Below are positions 52,822-61,536 of a DNA stretch of 64,000 bases, in pieces. Under the pieces are notes generated by a model. The model had not been told where the DNA came from. It saw only the letters and a program-made list of their open reading frames with translations, and did not search any database. Each line of letters starts with the position of its first letter. The stretch's first letter is position 1. The translations under genes and the position numbers were made by a program. The DNA comes from Halorhabdus salina (GTDB lineage: Archaea > Halobacteriota > Halobacteria > Halobacteriales > Haloarculaceae). The DNA is taken from assembly GCF_013839425.1 (NCBI RefSeq), contig NZ_JACDNP010000002.1, positions 1 through 64,000 on the forward strand, written 5' to 3'.

Positions 52822-53943
52822 ATGCGCGTCACGGAGGGACGGGTAACCGTCGATGTCCCCAAGCAGGCCGAAGCAGGTGTCGGCGACGTTGTCTTTTTCA
52901 ATCCCGACCAGGAATTGAATCGCGACCTGACGGTCGCCGCAATCCGCGCCTATCGCGAGCGGATCGACGCTCTCGACGAACACCCCGTCGAATCGTACCT
53001 CGACGCGACGGCTGCAAGCGGCATCCGCGGCGTGCGGGCGGCCGCAAACGGCTTCGAGACGACGCTGTGTGACGTCGATCGTGACGCCGTCGAACGCTGT
53101 CGGGCGAACCTCGCACGCAATGAGCTTGCGGGCGACGTCGTCCACCGCAACGCCAACGCCCTCATGCACGAAGCGCAATTCGACATCGTCGACCTGGATC
53201 CGTTCGGGACGCCGATCCCCTTTGCCGACGCCGCGATCAACAGCGCGAGTCGCCTACTCGCGGTAACGGCGACCGACCTCGCGCCCCTGTGTGGAGCCCA
53301 CTTCAACAGCGGCGTCCGCTCCTACAGCGCCATCCCGCGAAACACCGAGTACCACGGCGAGATGGCGGTCCGGATTCTCCTTGGTGCGTTGGTGCGGACC
53401 GCCGCACGCTACGACGTCGCGGCCCAACCCATCCTCACCCACGCGAGCGATCACTACGTTCGCACGTACCTTGAATTCGACTACGGCGCCCAGGTGGCTG
53501 ACGACGCGATCGCCCAACTCGGGCACGTCCACCACTGTCAGCACTGCCTGCATCGATCAACGGCGGATGGGCTCGTTGCTGACCCACCCGAAAGCTGTCC
53601 CCACTGCGGCAATCACCTCCAGACGGCGGGGCCGCTGTGGCTCGGGCCGACCCGGGAGTCCGCGTTCCTCGATGGGGTCCAAGCATACCTCGACGAGACG
53701 ATGGGAAGTCTCGACCGTGCAGAAGAGCTACTCGAAACGCTCTCTGTAGAACTGGACGAACCGACCCACTACGATCAGCATCGGCTGTGTAAACGCTGGG
53801 ATCGGTCGGCGATGGCCATGGACGACTTTCTCGTGGCGCTCCGGGAAGCCGGATACGACGCCAGTCGAACCCACTACGGCGGCACGACGTTCAAAACAGA
53901 CGCCGACGTCGAGGCGATCCGAACGGCGACAACGGAACTGTAG
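52822..53943 (+). CDS. trm1: tRNA (guanine(26)-N2)-dimethyltransferase
   Basis: 373 residues. N-terminal GRVTVDVP...[15 protein letters not shown] is the family start; the SAM motif is [15 protein letters not shown], and [14 protein letters not shown] is the catalytic DPFG segment. Near the end two zinc-binding pairs, CQHC and CPHC with CGNHL, are typical of Trm1. It dimethylates G26 in tRNA. ATG at 52822 agrees with the family start. Confidence 0.95.
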   Translation: MRVTEGRVTVDVPKQAEAGVGDVVFFNPDQELNRDLTVAAIRAYRERIDALDEHPVESYLDATAASGIRGVRAAANGFETTLCDVDRDAVERCRANLARNELAGDVVHRNANALMHEAQFDIVDLDPFGTPIPFADAAINSASRLLAVTATDLAPLCGAHFNSGVRSYSAIPRNTEYHGEMAVRILLGALVRTAARYDVAAQPILTHASDHYVRTYLEFDYGAQVADDAIAQLGHVHHCQHCLHRSTADGLVADPPESCPHCGNHLQTAGPLWLGPTRESAFLDGVQAYLDETMGSLDRAEELLETLSVELDEPTHYDQHRLCKRWDRSAMAMDDFLVALREAGYDASRTHYGGTTFKTDADVEAIRTATTEL

Positions 53944-53989
53944 CCCGCGGTGTTGATGGTGGCGGTGCGTACGCAGCGGGACCGCCTAC

Positions 53990-54379
53990 TCAGGCCAGCG
54001 CATGCGAGAGGCGAGTGACGACGAGGGACACCAGGCCGTAAATCGGACGCAACAGGTGATTGAGGAGCGCCAGTAGGCCAACGACGCCGCCAAGCGTCTG
54101 AAGTTCACCCGGCGACGCCCCGGAAAACACCAACAGGACGAGTCCAGCAACCAGTGGGCCAGCGGGAAGGGAAGTCAGATATGCGGCAAAGGCTCGATTG
54201 TCGAGCAGGCCATAGAGGTGATGGCGCAGTGCCGTGCCGACGAGACCAATGCCGATCAGGGCGATCGAAAGTGGTAGCAACCCGGAAATCCCTGCCAGTC
54301 CGAATCCGACTAACAGGAGGCCGCCGACAAAGCCCGCGCCGGTGACCTGGCGGATGCGCCAGACCAGTCGCTGGTTCAT
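53990..54379 (-). CDS. Small integral membrane protein
   Basis: 129 residues beginning MNQRLVWRIRQVTGAGFVGG. Three to four hydrophobic spans (VGGLLLVGFGLAGISGLLPLSIALIGIGLVGTAL; LPAGPLVAGLVLLVFSGAS; LGGVVGLLALLNHLLRPIYG). No family recognised. ATG 54379 replaces an upstream start to remove a basic stretch. It is divergent from the BrkB gene with 132 bases between. Confidence 0.72.
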   Translation of the reverse strand: MNQRLVWRIRQVTGAGFVGGLLLVGFGLAGISGLLPLSIALIGIGLVGTALRHHLYGLLDNRAFAAYLTSLPAGPLVAGLVLLVFSGASPGELQTLGGVVGLLALLNHLLRPIYGLVSLVVTRLSHALA

Positions 54380-54511
54380 ACCACCAGATCCGGAAGCCTG
54401 ACGTAACCAGTTTTCGCTCCGGAAAGGGACAGGTTGGTTGACGCCCCAACCAAAGGACAGAGAGTGGAACCCAACCAAGCGGTTTTGTCGTGGCCGGCCG
54501 GAACGTGAGAC

Positions 54512-55786
54512 ATGTCTCATCGGGTTCGTGGCGTGATCGGGACCACCCGGGGGATCGTCACCACCGTCCGGGAGTCCCGACTATCATTTCTGGCGGCTGG
54601 CACCGCCTATTATGCGTTCGTCTCGGTGTTCCCGCTGGTGTTGCTGGTCGTCGCCATCGGCTCACTGCTGGGTGGCGATGCGATCGCCGAAGAAGTCCTC
54701 GGGACAGTCAGCAGTGTACTCTCGCCCAGTGGTCGCGAGTTACTCCGGGGAACGCTAGCAAGCGAGAACGGGCGTGCTAGCGCGACCGTCGTCGGTGTCG
54801 GCGTCCTGGCCTGGAGTGGCTTGCGCGTCTTTCGCGGCCTCACGATGGCGTTCGGGACGATCTACGGCACCGCCGACGAGGAAACGTTCCTCGGCCAGTT
54901 ACGGAGGGCGGCCCTCGCATTACTCGCGTTGGGAATCGGAGTGAGCACCGTCGTCGCCGGGACAGTCCTCCTCTCAGAATCGGGCATCGCATTCGCCGGG
55001 GTCGCCCAGACGGGTGCGGTCATTGTCGCATTATCGGTCATTTTACTGCCGGTATACGTCGTCCTCCCGGCCACGTCGGTCGGACTCCGCGAAGCGGTCC
55101 CGGGGGCGATCACCGGGGCCGTCGGGTGGACGGTACTGAGCATCATTTTCCGGGTGTATGCCGCAAACGCGGGTCAGTTCGAGGTGTACGGCGTCGTTGC
55201 CGGCGCACTGCTGTTCGTCACCTGGCTGTACTTCGGGGCAACGATTCTGCTGCTCGGGGGCGTCGTCAACGCCGTCCTTGCGGGGCAAGACCGGCAATTA
55301 CAACTTGGATCGCCCCAGACATCCGGGATAGAGCCGAGAATGACCGGGAGCAAGGACGCGGCGGGCGATGCGACCGACGGGCTGGACCGCGGGGGAAACG
55401 GCGATACCGCAACTGACGCCGCCGCGTCCGACCAGTCCGCGGAGGTCGAACAGTTACGCGCCGAAGTCGAGCGCCTCGAAGCCGAGATCGACGACCGCAC
55501 CGTCGATCGGGACGGCTTCGAAGGCGACCTCAAGCGGTACGTCCGCCGGCGCGTCCGTCGCGGCCACGCCCACGGCTGGGGGCCGTACCTCGTCTTGCTG
55601 TACGGGACGGTCATGACGCTGGGGGCCTTCTACTTCCTGGGTGGCGGCTGGGCGATCCTCGCCATGCTAGTGATCTGGCTGTCGACGCTGGGTCTGTACG
55701 CGCTGATGGTGCTGGTCGGCACGACGATCACACTCCTGGGCGCGCCGGGCCGCCTGCTGGATCGGATTCGAGACTGGCGCAACTGA
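54512..55786 (+). CDS. YihY/BrkB family membrane protein
   Basis: 424 residues. Six spans in the first 270 residues, starting with FLAAGTAYYAFVSVFPLVLLVV, the family signature, then SATVVGVGVLAWSGLRVF, LLALGIGVSTVVAG, IVALSVILLPVYVVLPATSVGL and AGALLFVTWLYFGATILLLGGVVNA. A charged coiled-coil region (EVEQLRAEVERLEAEID) and two more spans follow, an extension absent in bacterial YihY. Role possibly in lipid or membrane homeostasis; not established. Three bases separate it from the PAP2 gene. Confidence 0.88.
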   Translation: MSHRVRGVIGTTRGIVTTVRESRLSFLAAGTAYYAFVSVFPLVLLVVAIGSLLGGDAIAEEVLGTVSSVLSPSGRELLRGTLASENGRASATVVGVGVLAWSGLRVFRGLTMAFGTIYGTADEETFLGQLRRAALALLALGIGVSTVVAGTVLLSESGIAFAGVAQTGAVIVALSVILLPVYVVLPATSVGLREAVPGAITGAVGWTVLSIIFRVYAANAGQFEVYGVVAGALLFVTWLYFGATILLLGGVVNAVLAGQDRQLQLGSPQTSGIEPRMTGSKDAAGDATDGLDRGGNGDTATDAAASDQSAEVEQLRAEVERLEAEIDDRTVDRDGFEGDLKRYVRRRVRRGHAHGWGPYLVLLYGTVMTLGAFYFLGGGWAILAMLVIWLSTLGLYALMVLVGTTITLLGAPGRLLDRIRDWRN

Positions 55787-55789
55787 TCC

Positions 55790-56629
55790 GTGCTCGACCC
55801 CGTCTCTGCGGCGTGGCTCGCCGTCGCCGGTGTGACGCTGCTCGGTGACCCACTGCTGATCGGAACCGTCGGCGTCGCCGCCTACCTGTTCGGCGACCGA
55901 TTCCCTCGCGGTGGACTCGACCGCCGACAGGGGGCACTGCTCCTGGCAGTGATTGCCGGCGCACTCGCGTTGATAGCCGCCCTGAAGACAGGGCTCGCAA
56001 TTACTCGCCCAGGGGGCGCGGCCACCCTGCCCGGCAGTGACGGCATGGGAAGGGCCGTCGAATCGATCTACACCTGGGTCGTCGGTCCTGGCGGCTACGC
56101 CTTCCCGAGTGGCCACGCCACGGGCGCGGCCGTCGGCTGGATCGGCCTGGCGTGGGTGCTGGCCGACGACGATCGACGACCACTCGTCCTCGCTGCAGGC
56201 GCGATCACCGCGATCGCCGCCTCACGAGTGGCTCTGGGCGTCCACCGGCCGCTCGAAGTGACCGTCGGGATCGCGCTCGGCCTCGTCTACCTCGCCGTCG
56301 CGATCCGGGTGCTTCGAACACCCCGGCGGACCTTCGCATTGGCGGGCGCGATCGGGGCCGGGAGTCCACTGCTGGTCGAACTGGATACGGACGGACTGCT
56401 TGCCGCGGGCCTCGCCCTCGGTGGGTTTCTCGGCTGGGAACTGACCCAAGCCGGACGACCGAGTTACCGGCGGGTCGCGATCGCAACCGGCGGATTGCTC
56501 GCACTGACGGGGCTGTTCACACTCCAGATTGGGCTGTCCCAGGTCGCGGTGGCGCTCGTCGCCGCCGGTGGTGGGTTCGGTATCGTCGTCGCGCCGCTGG
56601 TCGTCGGCGACTCCCCTAAAAACGAGTGA
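55790..56629 (+). CDS. PAP2-superfamily membrane phosphatase
   Basis: 279 residues, GTG start. PAP2 motifs: KTGLAITRPGG (KxxxxxxRP), PSGHATGA (PSGH), and SRVALGVHRPLEV (SRxxxxxHxxxD with Leu-Glu in the usual Asp region). It probably dephosphorylates undecaprenyl- or dolichyl-type lipid diphosphates or phosphatidic acid at the outer side of the membrane. Seven or more spans. Immediately downstream of the BrkB-type gene, so the two are likely co-transcribed. Confidence 0.9.
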   Translation: MLDPVSAAWLAVAGVTLLGDPLLIGTVGVAAYLFGDRFPRGGLDRRQGALLLAVIAGALALIAALKTGLAITRPGGAATLPGSDGMGRAVESIYTWVVGPGGYAFPSGHATGAAVGWIGLAWVLADDDRRPLVLAAGAITAIAASRVALGVHRPLEVTVGIALGLVYLAVAIRVLRTPRRTFALAGAIGAGSPLLVELDTDGLLAAGLALGGFLGWELTQAGRPSYRRVAIATGGLLALTGLFTLQIGLSQVAVALVAAGGGFGIVVAPLVVGDSPKNE

Positions 56630-56650
56630 AAAGCGATCCGATGGCTCGTC

Positions 56651-58021
56651 TCAGAACGTCTCGAGGTAGCGATCGAGTTCCCACTCGGAGACGTCAACGA
56701 GGTACTCCTTGTGCTCCTGACGTTTCGCCTGGAGGAACTTCTCGCCCGTGTGCGGGCCGAGTGCGTCGAGGATGACCTCGTCGTCTTCGAGGGCGTCCAG
56801 TGCCTCGCCGAGGTTCTCTGGCAACGTGTCGATGCCGTACTCTTCGCGTTTCGCCTCGTCGAACTCGTAGATGTTCTCCCGGACCGGATCGGGGCAGTCG
56901 ATGCCCCGCTCGATGCCGTCCAGTCCGGCGTGGATGAGCGCCGCAAAGGCCAGGTACGGGTTCGAGGAGGGGTCGGGGAAGCGCGCCTCGATCCGGCTGG
57001 CGGCGGGCACGCGGGCCGCGGGCTTGCGGATCAGCGCCGAGCGGTTCCGGTCCGACCACGCGACGTAGACGGGGGCTTCATAGCCCGGCACGAGGCGCTT
57101 GTAGCTGTTGACGGTCGGGTTCGTGATGGCCGTGATCGCGGGGGCGTGGTCGAGAATACCCGCGAGGAACTCCTTTGCAGTCCCGCTCAGGTCGAACTCG
57201 TCGTCATCGTCGTGGAACGCGTTCTCGCCGTCCTCGGTGAACAACGAAATGTGGGTGTGCATCCCCGAGCCGTTGATCTTCGGGATCGGCTTGGGCATGA
57301 ACGTGGCGTGGAGGTCGTGTTCGGCCGCGATGGCGCGGACGACCGACCGGAAGGTCGCGACGTTGTCCGCCGTCGACAGGGCGTCGTCGTAGGTGAAGTT
57401 GATCTCGTGTTGACCCTCGGCAACCTCGTGGTGGGAGGCTTCGATGTCGAAGCCCATGTCCTCTAAGCCGAAGATGATGTCACGGCGAACGTCGCTCGCG
57501 AGGTCTTTCGGTGCGAGGTCGAAGTAGCCACCGACATCGTTCGTTTTGGTCGTCGCGCGACCGTCTTCGTCCTCCTCGAAGAGGAAGAACTCGGGTTCGG
57601 GCGCGACGTTGACCTCGTAGCCCATCTCGTTGGCGCGATCGATGGCGTTTTTGAGGATCCCACGCGGATCGCCCTCGAACGGTTCGCCGGTCGAGGTGTT
57701 GATCACGTCACAGATGAGACGGGCTGCCGCACTGTCCTCACTCTGGCGCCACGGGAGCAACGAAAAGGTCGACGGATCCGGATCGAGGCGCATGTCCGAT
57801 TCCTGAATCCGGACGAAGCCGTCGATCGAGGAGCCGTCGAAATAGATCCCCTCGGTGAATGCCTTCTCGGCCTGATCGGCCGTGATCGAGACGTTCTTGA
57901 CCGTCCCCAGGATGTCCGTGAACTGCAACCGCAGGAAGTCGACGTTCTTCTCGTCAATCTCTTCGAGTACTGCGTCGGCCTCGGCGGATAACCCGCCGTC
58001 TGTGAGCTGATCGTTTGTCAT
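56651..58021 (-). CDS. glnA: Glutamine synthetase (type I)
   Basis: 456 residues. Motifs: DGSSIDGF (N-terminal loop), [22 protein letters not shown] (ATP/metal and glutamate site), [19 protein letters not shown] and [19 protein letters not shown]. Ligates ammonia to glutamate with ATP. The adenylation loop region is not obviously of the E. coli subtype. ATG 58021 is chosen (GTG 58033 in frame is possible). A TATA box (TTTTTATAAC on the minus strand, near 58050-58060) lies just upstream. Divergent from an Lrp regulator, a common nitrogen-control pairing. Confidence 0.96.
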   Translation of the reverse strand: MTNDQLTDGGLSAEADAVLEEIDEKNVDFLRLQFTDILGTVKNVSITADQAEKAFTEGIYFDGSSIDGFVRIQESDMRLDPDPSTFSLLPWRQSEDSAAARLICDVINTSTGEPFEGDPRGILKNAIDRANEMGYEVNVAPEPEFFLFEEDEDGRATTKTNDVGGYFDLAPKDLASDVRRDIIFGLEDMGFDIEASHHEVAEGQHEINFTYDDALSTADNVATFRSVVRAIAAEHDLHATFMPKPIPKINGSGMHTHISLFTEDGENAFHDDDDEFDLSGTAKEFLAGILDHAPAITAITNPTVNSYKRLVPGYEAPVYVAWSDRNRSALIRKPAARVPAASRIEARFPDPSSNPYLAFAALIHAGLDGIERGIDCPDPVRENIYEFDEAKREEYGIDTLPENLGEALDALEDDEVILDALGPHTGEKFLQAKRQEHKEYLVDVSEWELDRYLETF

Positions 58022-58049
58022 CTTTCTCGTCACTCCTGAACTGTACCCC

Positions 58050-58120
58050 CGTTATAAAAACCCTGCCGCTCTGCGCAAATCTTCCGTGTCTCTTCGAGAA
58101 TTGGATGTTCGTAAAATTCT
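58050..58120. promoter_or_regulatory. Divergent promoter region of glnA and the Lrp-family gene
   Basis: Two opposite promoters are visible: GTTATAAAAACC at about 58051-58062 (TATA for glnA on the minus strand) and TGTTCGTAAAATTCTAATGG near 58107-58126 for the Lrp gene. The interval between the two start codons is only 126 bases, so a regulator binding there can act on both. Confidence 0.6.
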
Positions 58121-58147
58121 AATGGGAGGAAGCCGTCGGTGACGCCA

Positions 58148-58606
58148 ATGACGTACGAAAATCTCGACCGCAAGCTCATCAACGAACTACTTGAGGATGG
58201 CCGGGCGAGTCTCCGGAGCCTCGCCGACGACCTCGACGTCTCGGTCACCACCGTCTCAAACCACCTCACGGATCTCGAAGAACAGGGGATCATCCAGGGG
58301 TATACGCCGAAAGTCAACTACGACAAGATCGGCTACGACGTTACGGCGATCCTCCAGTTGAAAGTCGAAGGAAGTGCGCTGCCCGAAGTCACGGACCGAC
58401 TCGAAGAACTCGACCAGATGACGAGCGTCTACGAGGTGACGGGCGATCACGACATCATCGCGATCGGGAAGTTCGCCGACACCGACGACATGAACGCCGA
58501 GATCAAGAGCCTCCTCACCGACCCCGAGATCAAGGAGTCAAACACCAGCGTCGTGCTCAACGCGGCCGTCGAGCACGAGCAATTCGGACTCGACGTCGAG
58601 CAGTGA
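58148..58606 (+). CDS. Lrp/AsnC-family regulator divergent from glnA
   Basis: 152 residues. N-terminal [42 protein letters not shown]-terminal RAM/ACT-like ligand domain: [25 protein letters not shown] ... [16 protein letters not shown]. Binds amino acids such as glutamine. Known haloarchaeal Lrp proteins next to glnA regulate it, so this gene is a good candidate. Short leader from the promoter at about 58110. Confidence 0.93.
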   Translation: MTYENLDRKLINELLEDGRASLRSLADDLDVSVTTVSNHLTDLEEQGIIQGYTPKVNYDKIGYDVTAILQLKVEGSALPEVTDRLEELDQMTSVYEVTGDHDIIAIGKFADTDDMNAEIKSLLTDPEIKESNTSVVLNAAVEHEQFGLDVEQ

Positions 58607-58672
58607 GCATCGCGATCGAACCAGCAGCGTAGATCGAGTCCCGACGTGACAGTCCCGCTCGTTTTGCAGCCC

Positions 58673-59140
58673 TCACTGTCGCGGATCACGATCAGGACCG
58701 GAATAGTCGTCGCCGACCGTCGCCTCGTATAGCGCTGGGGCATCGAACACAGCCAGGAACGCCGCTGGCGACCGGACGCTGATCGTATATTTGCGGAGCG
58801 CGACGCCAGCCCTAGCGCCAGTGAGTTGCTCATCAAAAGAGAGGACGTGCCCGGCGTCGCCAGCGACAGCCGATGCCAGCGCCGGATGGTCCCCGTCCGG
58901 ATGGGCGACCAGGTGGCATTCACGATCGATTCGGTCACGCCAGTCAGTGGCCAGTGACGGCCCGGAGATGTCCGCGATCACAGCCTCGGCGTCGTCGAGA
59001 AGGGCGTCGCTGGCGAGAAGTGCCAGCCAGTCGTGTTCACGAATATGGTCCATCACCCGACGGGCCTGGCCGCCGACCAGCAGATCAGCCGCCAAAACGT
59101 CGGCGTCGGCGACGAGGCGCGTGGGATCACTCACTGTCAT
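58673..59140 (-). CDS. PIN-like domain protein
   Basis: 155 residues. The PIN-like pattern is visible: LVADADVLAADLLVGG (first Asp), a helix with ALLDDAEAVIADI, then HPDGDHPALASAVAGDAGHVLSFDEQL (late Asp pair). It may cleave RNA, but all four acidic positions should be checked. Its start overlaps the end of a very short gene upstream by 14 bases, which is reminiscent of toxin-antitoxin layout, though a standalone haloarchaeal PIN protein is also likely. Confidence 0.75.
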   Translation of the reverse strand: MTVSDPTRLVADADVLAADLLVGGQARRVMDHIREHDWLALLASDALLDDAEAVIADISGPSLATDWRDRIDRECHLVAHPDGDHPALASAVAGDAGHVLSFDEQLTGARAGVALRKYTISVRSPAAFLAVFDAPALYEATVGDDYSGPDRDPRQ

Positions 59141-59231
59141 CGGCCCGGTGGGTCGCCAGTCGCTGGCAGATCACTTCGACGGACGTCTCGGCGTCATCCG
59201 CCCGGTCGAACAACACACCCCAAGAGTCCAT
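59127..59231 (-). CDS. Very short acidic protein upstream of the PIN-like gene
   Basis: 34 residues if the ATG at 59231 is used: MDSWGVLFDRADDAETSVEV and onward to the stop, overlapping the PIN gene by 14 bases. Longer in-frame starts add basic residues and look unlike haloarchaeal protein. Acidic, one helix. It could be a structural partner or antitoxin of the PIN-like protein; no known family. Moderate doubt that it is translated. Confidence 0.5.
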   Translation of the reverse strand: MDSWGVLFDRADDAETSVEVICQRLATHRADDSE

Positions 59232-59468
59232 ATCCTGCTTGTCGGTGCTGACAGGCAAAAGCCCTCGGATCACCGAGCCGTCATGCAGTCGTCTGACGCA
59301 GTTTTTTGTACGCTCCACCGGGCAGTTGGAGTGGGCGCGCATCGACGGCCTCGTCGTTTTCCCATCCTCCCAAAGCGCGCCCGGGCACCCACCCTCTTTC
59401 GATGCGCCCGAGCGGAGAGCAATAACTCGATCGCCCGTCCGGGACTGAAATGACGACAGACGGGCGTC

Positions 59469-60134
59469 TCAAGCGTCGGCCGCGGGAGCCAGATGAGTGC
59501 GGATCTCCTCGATATCCTCGGGTGGGGCAGTAATCGCGAGGCGATCGCCGGGTTCGATCGCAGTTCTGGGCAGTGGGATCGACATCGGTTCGTCGTCCCG
59601 GCCGTGCGCGTAGACCTGCGCAGAACCGGGCAAATCGAGAGTGACCACACGATCACCCACCACCGGCGAATCCGCCGGAATGCGAACCGATGTGACCGTC
59701 AAGTTCTCAGTGAGATCAGCCAGGACGTCGAAATCGCCACCGAGCATGGCCGTCTTCGCGCCCGCGGCACCCAGCCGCTCGGGGTAGATGACTTCGTCGA
59801 CCTCGCTGGCGTAGTTGTCGTACAGTTCCTCGCGGTAGTCCGCGTCGATGCGGAGGACAGTCCGACAGTCGTGCTCGTTGCCGATCATGCAGGCGGCGAA
59901 GTTGGCGTTGAGATCGCCCGTCAGGCCCGCGATCGCGTCCGCTTCGACGATGCCTGCTGCCTCCAGTGTATCCGTATCGGTGCAATCCCCAAGAACCGTC
60001 TCGAAGCCCTCCTCGCGGGCGCGCTCGGCTCGCTTGGCGTCGATCTCGACGATCGTGACGTCGTGGTCCTCCTCCCGGAGCACCCTGGCGGTGCGCATCC
60101 CGACGCGCCCGAACCCGACGATGACGAAGTACAT
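59469..60134 (-). CDS. trkA: TrkA-like potassium uptake regulator
   Basis: 221 residues. Begins MYFVIVGFGRVGMRTARVL, the GxGxxG NAD-binding start of an RCK-N (TrkA-N) domain; VLGDCTDTDTLEAAGI is the second family block. From about residue 140 an RCK-C domain (ADSPVVGDRVVTLDLPGSAQVYAHGRDDE). It binds NAD(H) or nucleotides and gates a Trk-type channel, which is not in this window. ATG 60134 was chosen because the upstream residues precede the Rossmann start. Confidence 0.92.
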   Translation of the reverse strand: MYFVIVGFGRVGMRTARVLREEDHDVTIVEIDAKRAERAREEGFETVLGDCTDTDTLEAAGIVEADAIAGLTGDLNANFAACMIGNEHDCRTVLRIDADYREELYDNYASEVDEVIYPERLGAAGAKTAMLGGDFDVLADLTENLTVTSVRIPADSPVVGDRVVTLDLPGSAQVYAHGRDDEPMSIPLPRTAIEPGDRLAITAPPEDIEEIRTHLAPAADA

Positions 60135-60919
60135 ACCTGTGTGAAGTGCCACCACACCTAAAAACGCTCCCCTCGCTGCAACCGACGGAGAGACGGTGGT
60201 CACTGTCTGGGAAATCAGACGTATCTACGGAAGACCCATCAAGCGAGTCACTCTCGGGCAGGTGCAGGCCAATCGTCTTGCCCTCGAACGGGTCGAAATC
60301 GAACGTGACCGTTCCGTGCTCGACCGGGATCGTCCCGCGGTCGGCCTCGATCAGCGACTGCTGGCGAGTGGTCTCGATTGCCCAGTCGATCAGTCAGGTC
60401 CTCGACCCGCCCCTCGCCGATGGCGGGAGCAGCGACTGGCATGCCGATCCGCATGGAAAACTGATCGCCACCGTCACGAAAAACCGGGTTCTCCAGGGCC
60501 GCCAGGCGGAGGCCCATAGAGGTGTACCGGATCACAAGCGCGATGTGGCGATCGAATTCAGGCTGTGGCAGGTGGGTGACAGGGTTACACTCGAAGAGAG
60601 GGACAGTCGTTCACGAGTTCTACCGAGGGTCACAGTACGTGTCTGCTGGACGACGATAGTTTATGTGGTGCGTTCACATCACCTCCGATACGAGTTCCCA
60701 AGCACCAGGTAGTAAAAAGGCTTCGCCATGGTGCTATACTTGCAGCGCAAAAAGTAGATGTACATTCGTATTACTCTCGAAAATAGCTGTGTATGTCCTA
60801 CTATTCAGACTGTTCTACAATGAACGGGCATCGTCTGACAATCCAGAAAGCCCCGGTCGCGGGAAGACACCTACGGAAATGATGGCCCGAGAGTGGGCGT
60901 GACTCCACTGTGAGTCGCG
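60135..60919. other. Long intergenic region with a decayed gene fragment
   Basis: Almost 800 bases without an intact gene. The first part (60245-60600) holds a frame-shifted coding remnant on the minus strand (see the pseudogene entry). From about 60700 to 60900 the sequence becomes AT-rich with no clear frame; a 79-residue frame at 60663-60902 is not protein-like. Confidence 0.5.
60245..60600 (-). pseudogene. Frame-shifted remnant of an unknown protein's C-terminus
   Basis: On the minus strand a stretch PQPEFDRHIALVIRYTSMGLR continues through FSMRIGMPVAAPAIGEGRVEDLTD, then the reading shifts by one base near 60390 and continues WAIETTRQQSLIEADRGTIPV and GTVTFDFDPFEGKTIGLHLPES. Both parts look like genuine haloarchaeal protein, so this is a gene fragment with a frameshift and no start. 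The PFEGKTIGLHL end is faintly like the final strand of glycoside-hydrolase-type enzymes, but I do not assign a family. Confidence 0.5.
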
Positions 60920-61066
60920 TTACTCCCGGGGGACGGAAACGTTCTGTACGCGTCCGCCACAGTCGGGACAGTCCGTCACCCGCTCGTCGGCAACGACGAC
61001 CGACAGACAGGATCGACACTCGTACCGTCGGGCGCCGGATCGGGGATACGGGTCTTGCGGTACCAT
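60920..61066 (-). CDS. Rubrerythrin-like small zinc-ribbon protein
   Basis: 48 residues starting MVPQDPYPRSGARRYECRSC. Two CxxC knuckles, ECRSC and DCPDC, about 17 residues apart, form a rubredoxin/zinc-ribbon-type site; the haloarchaeal family is usually named rubrerythrin-like. It probably binds zinc. A perfect palindrome covers the start codon (61059-61080), and the longer in-frame extension to 61246 reads through promoter-like DNA, so I start at ATG 61066. Confidence 0.75.
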   Translation of the reverse strand: MVPQDPYPRSGARRYECRSCLSVVVADERVTDCPDCGGRVQNVSVPRE

Positions 61067-61080
61067 ATCTATGTGGTACC
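61059..61080 (-). promoter_or_regulatory. Palindrome GGTACCA-N8-TGGTACC over the start codon
   Basis: GGTACCA at 61059-61065 and TGGTACC at 61074-61080 are exact inverse copies with eight bases between. The ATG of the rubrerythrin-like gene (61064-61066) lies inside the left arm. It could be an operator, or in RNA a hairpin hiding the start codon. Confidence 0.5.
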
Positions 61081-61278
61081 ATTTGACACAGATAGGTGCT
61101 TTCCTTAAATTCACTAAGGAGTATATACGAATCGTCGAATTACCCACGATCATCCGAGAATAAGGGTAGTTTCGTTCGGTTTCTGAATCGGTTCCGGGAC
61201 GTTCGCCGACCAAGGCATCTCCGGTAACTACCGCCGATATCAACACTCATTTATGAGGAAACACAGAGAGTGGGTGAG

Positions 61279-61407
61279 ATGGGTGAGAACGACGACCACC
61301 CGTACACGTTCGAGTGTGCCAAGTGTGGCTGGGAAACGACAGGAGAACGGCGACCCGTTGCCTGTGCCGTGTGTGGTGGCCGAATGTTAGCGACGCCATC
61401 GCGGTGA
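61279..61407 (+). CDS. Small two-CxxC zinc-ribbon protein
   Basis: 42 residues: MGENDDHPYTFECAKCGWET, then CAVCGGRM near the end. The two CxxC pairs (Cys13-Cys16 and Cys29-Cys32) form a single zinc knuckle. Resembles haloarchaeal micro zinc-finger proteins. CTCATTTATGAGG at about 61246-61258 serves as TATA region, giving a short leader. Too short for routine gene calling, but the Cys pattern supports it. Divergent from the rubrerythrin-like gene. Confidence 0.68.
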   Translation: MGENDDHPYTFECAKCGWETTGERRPVACAVCGGRMLATPSR

Positions 61408-61536
61408 GGATTCGACGACCGTCGCGACACATTGCCGTCGAAGAGAGCGATCCCGTGTGCTGGGCCGTCACAGTTTCGCTCCGTATTCTCGATGTGGTGC
61501 GAGAAACAACAACGCGTGCCGTCGGCACAGGGTTCG

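Noticed and set aside
60663-60902. 79-residue plus-strand frame
   Set aside because: Basic, Ser- and Cys-rich, in AT-rich DNA with no start signals; unlike haloarchaeal proteins.
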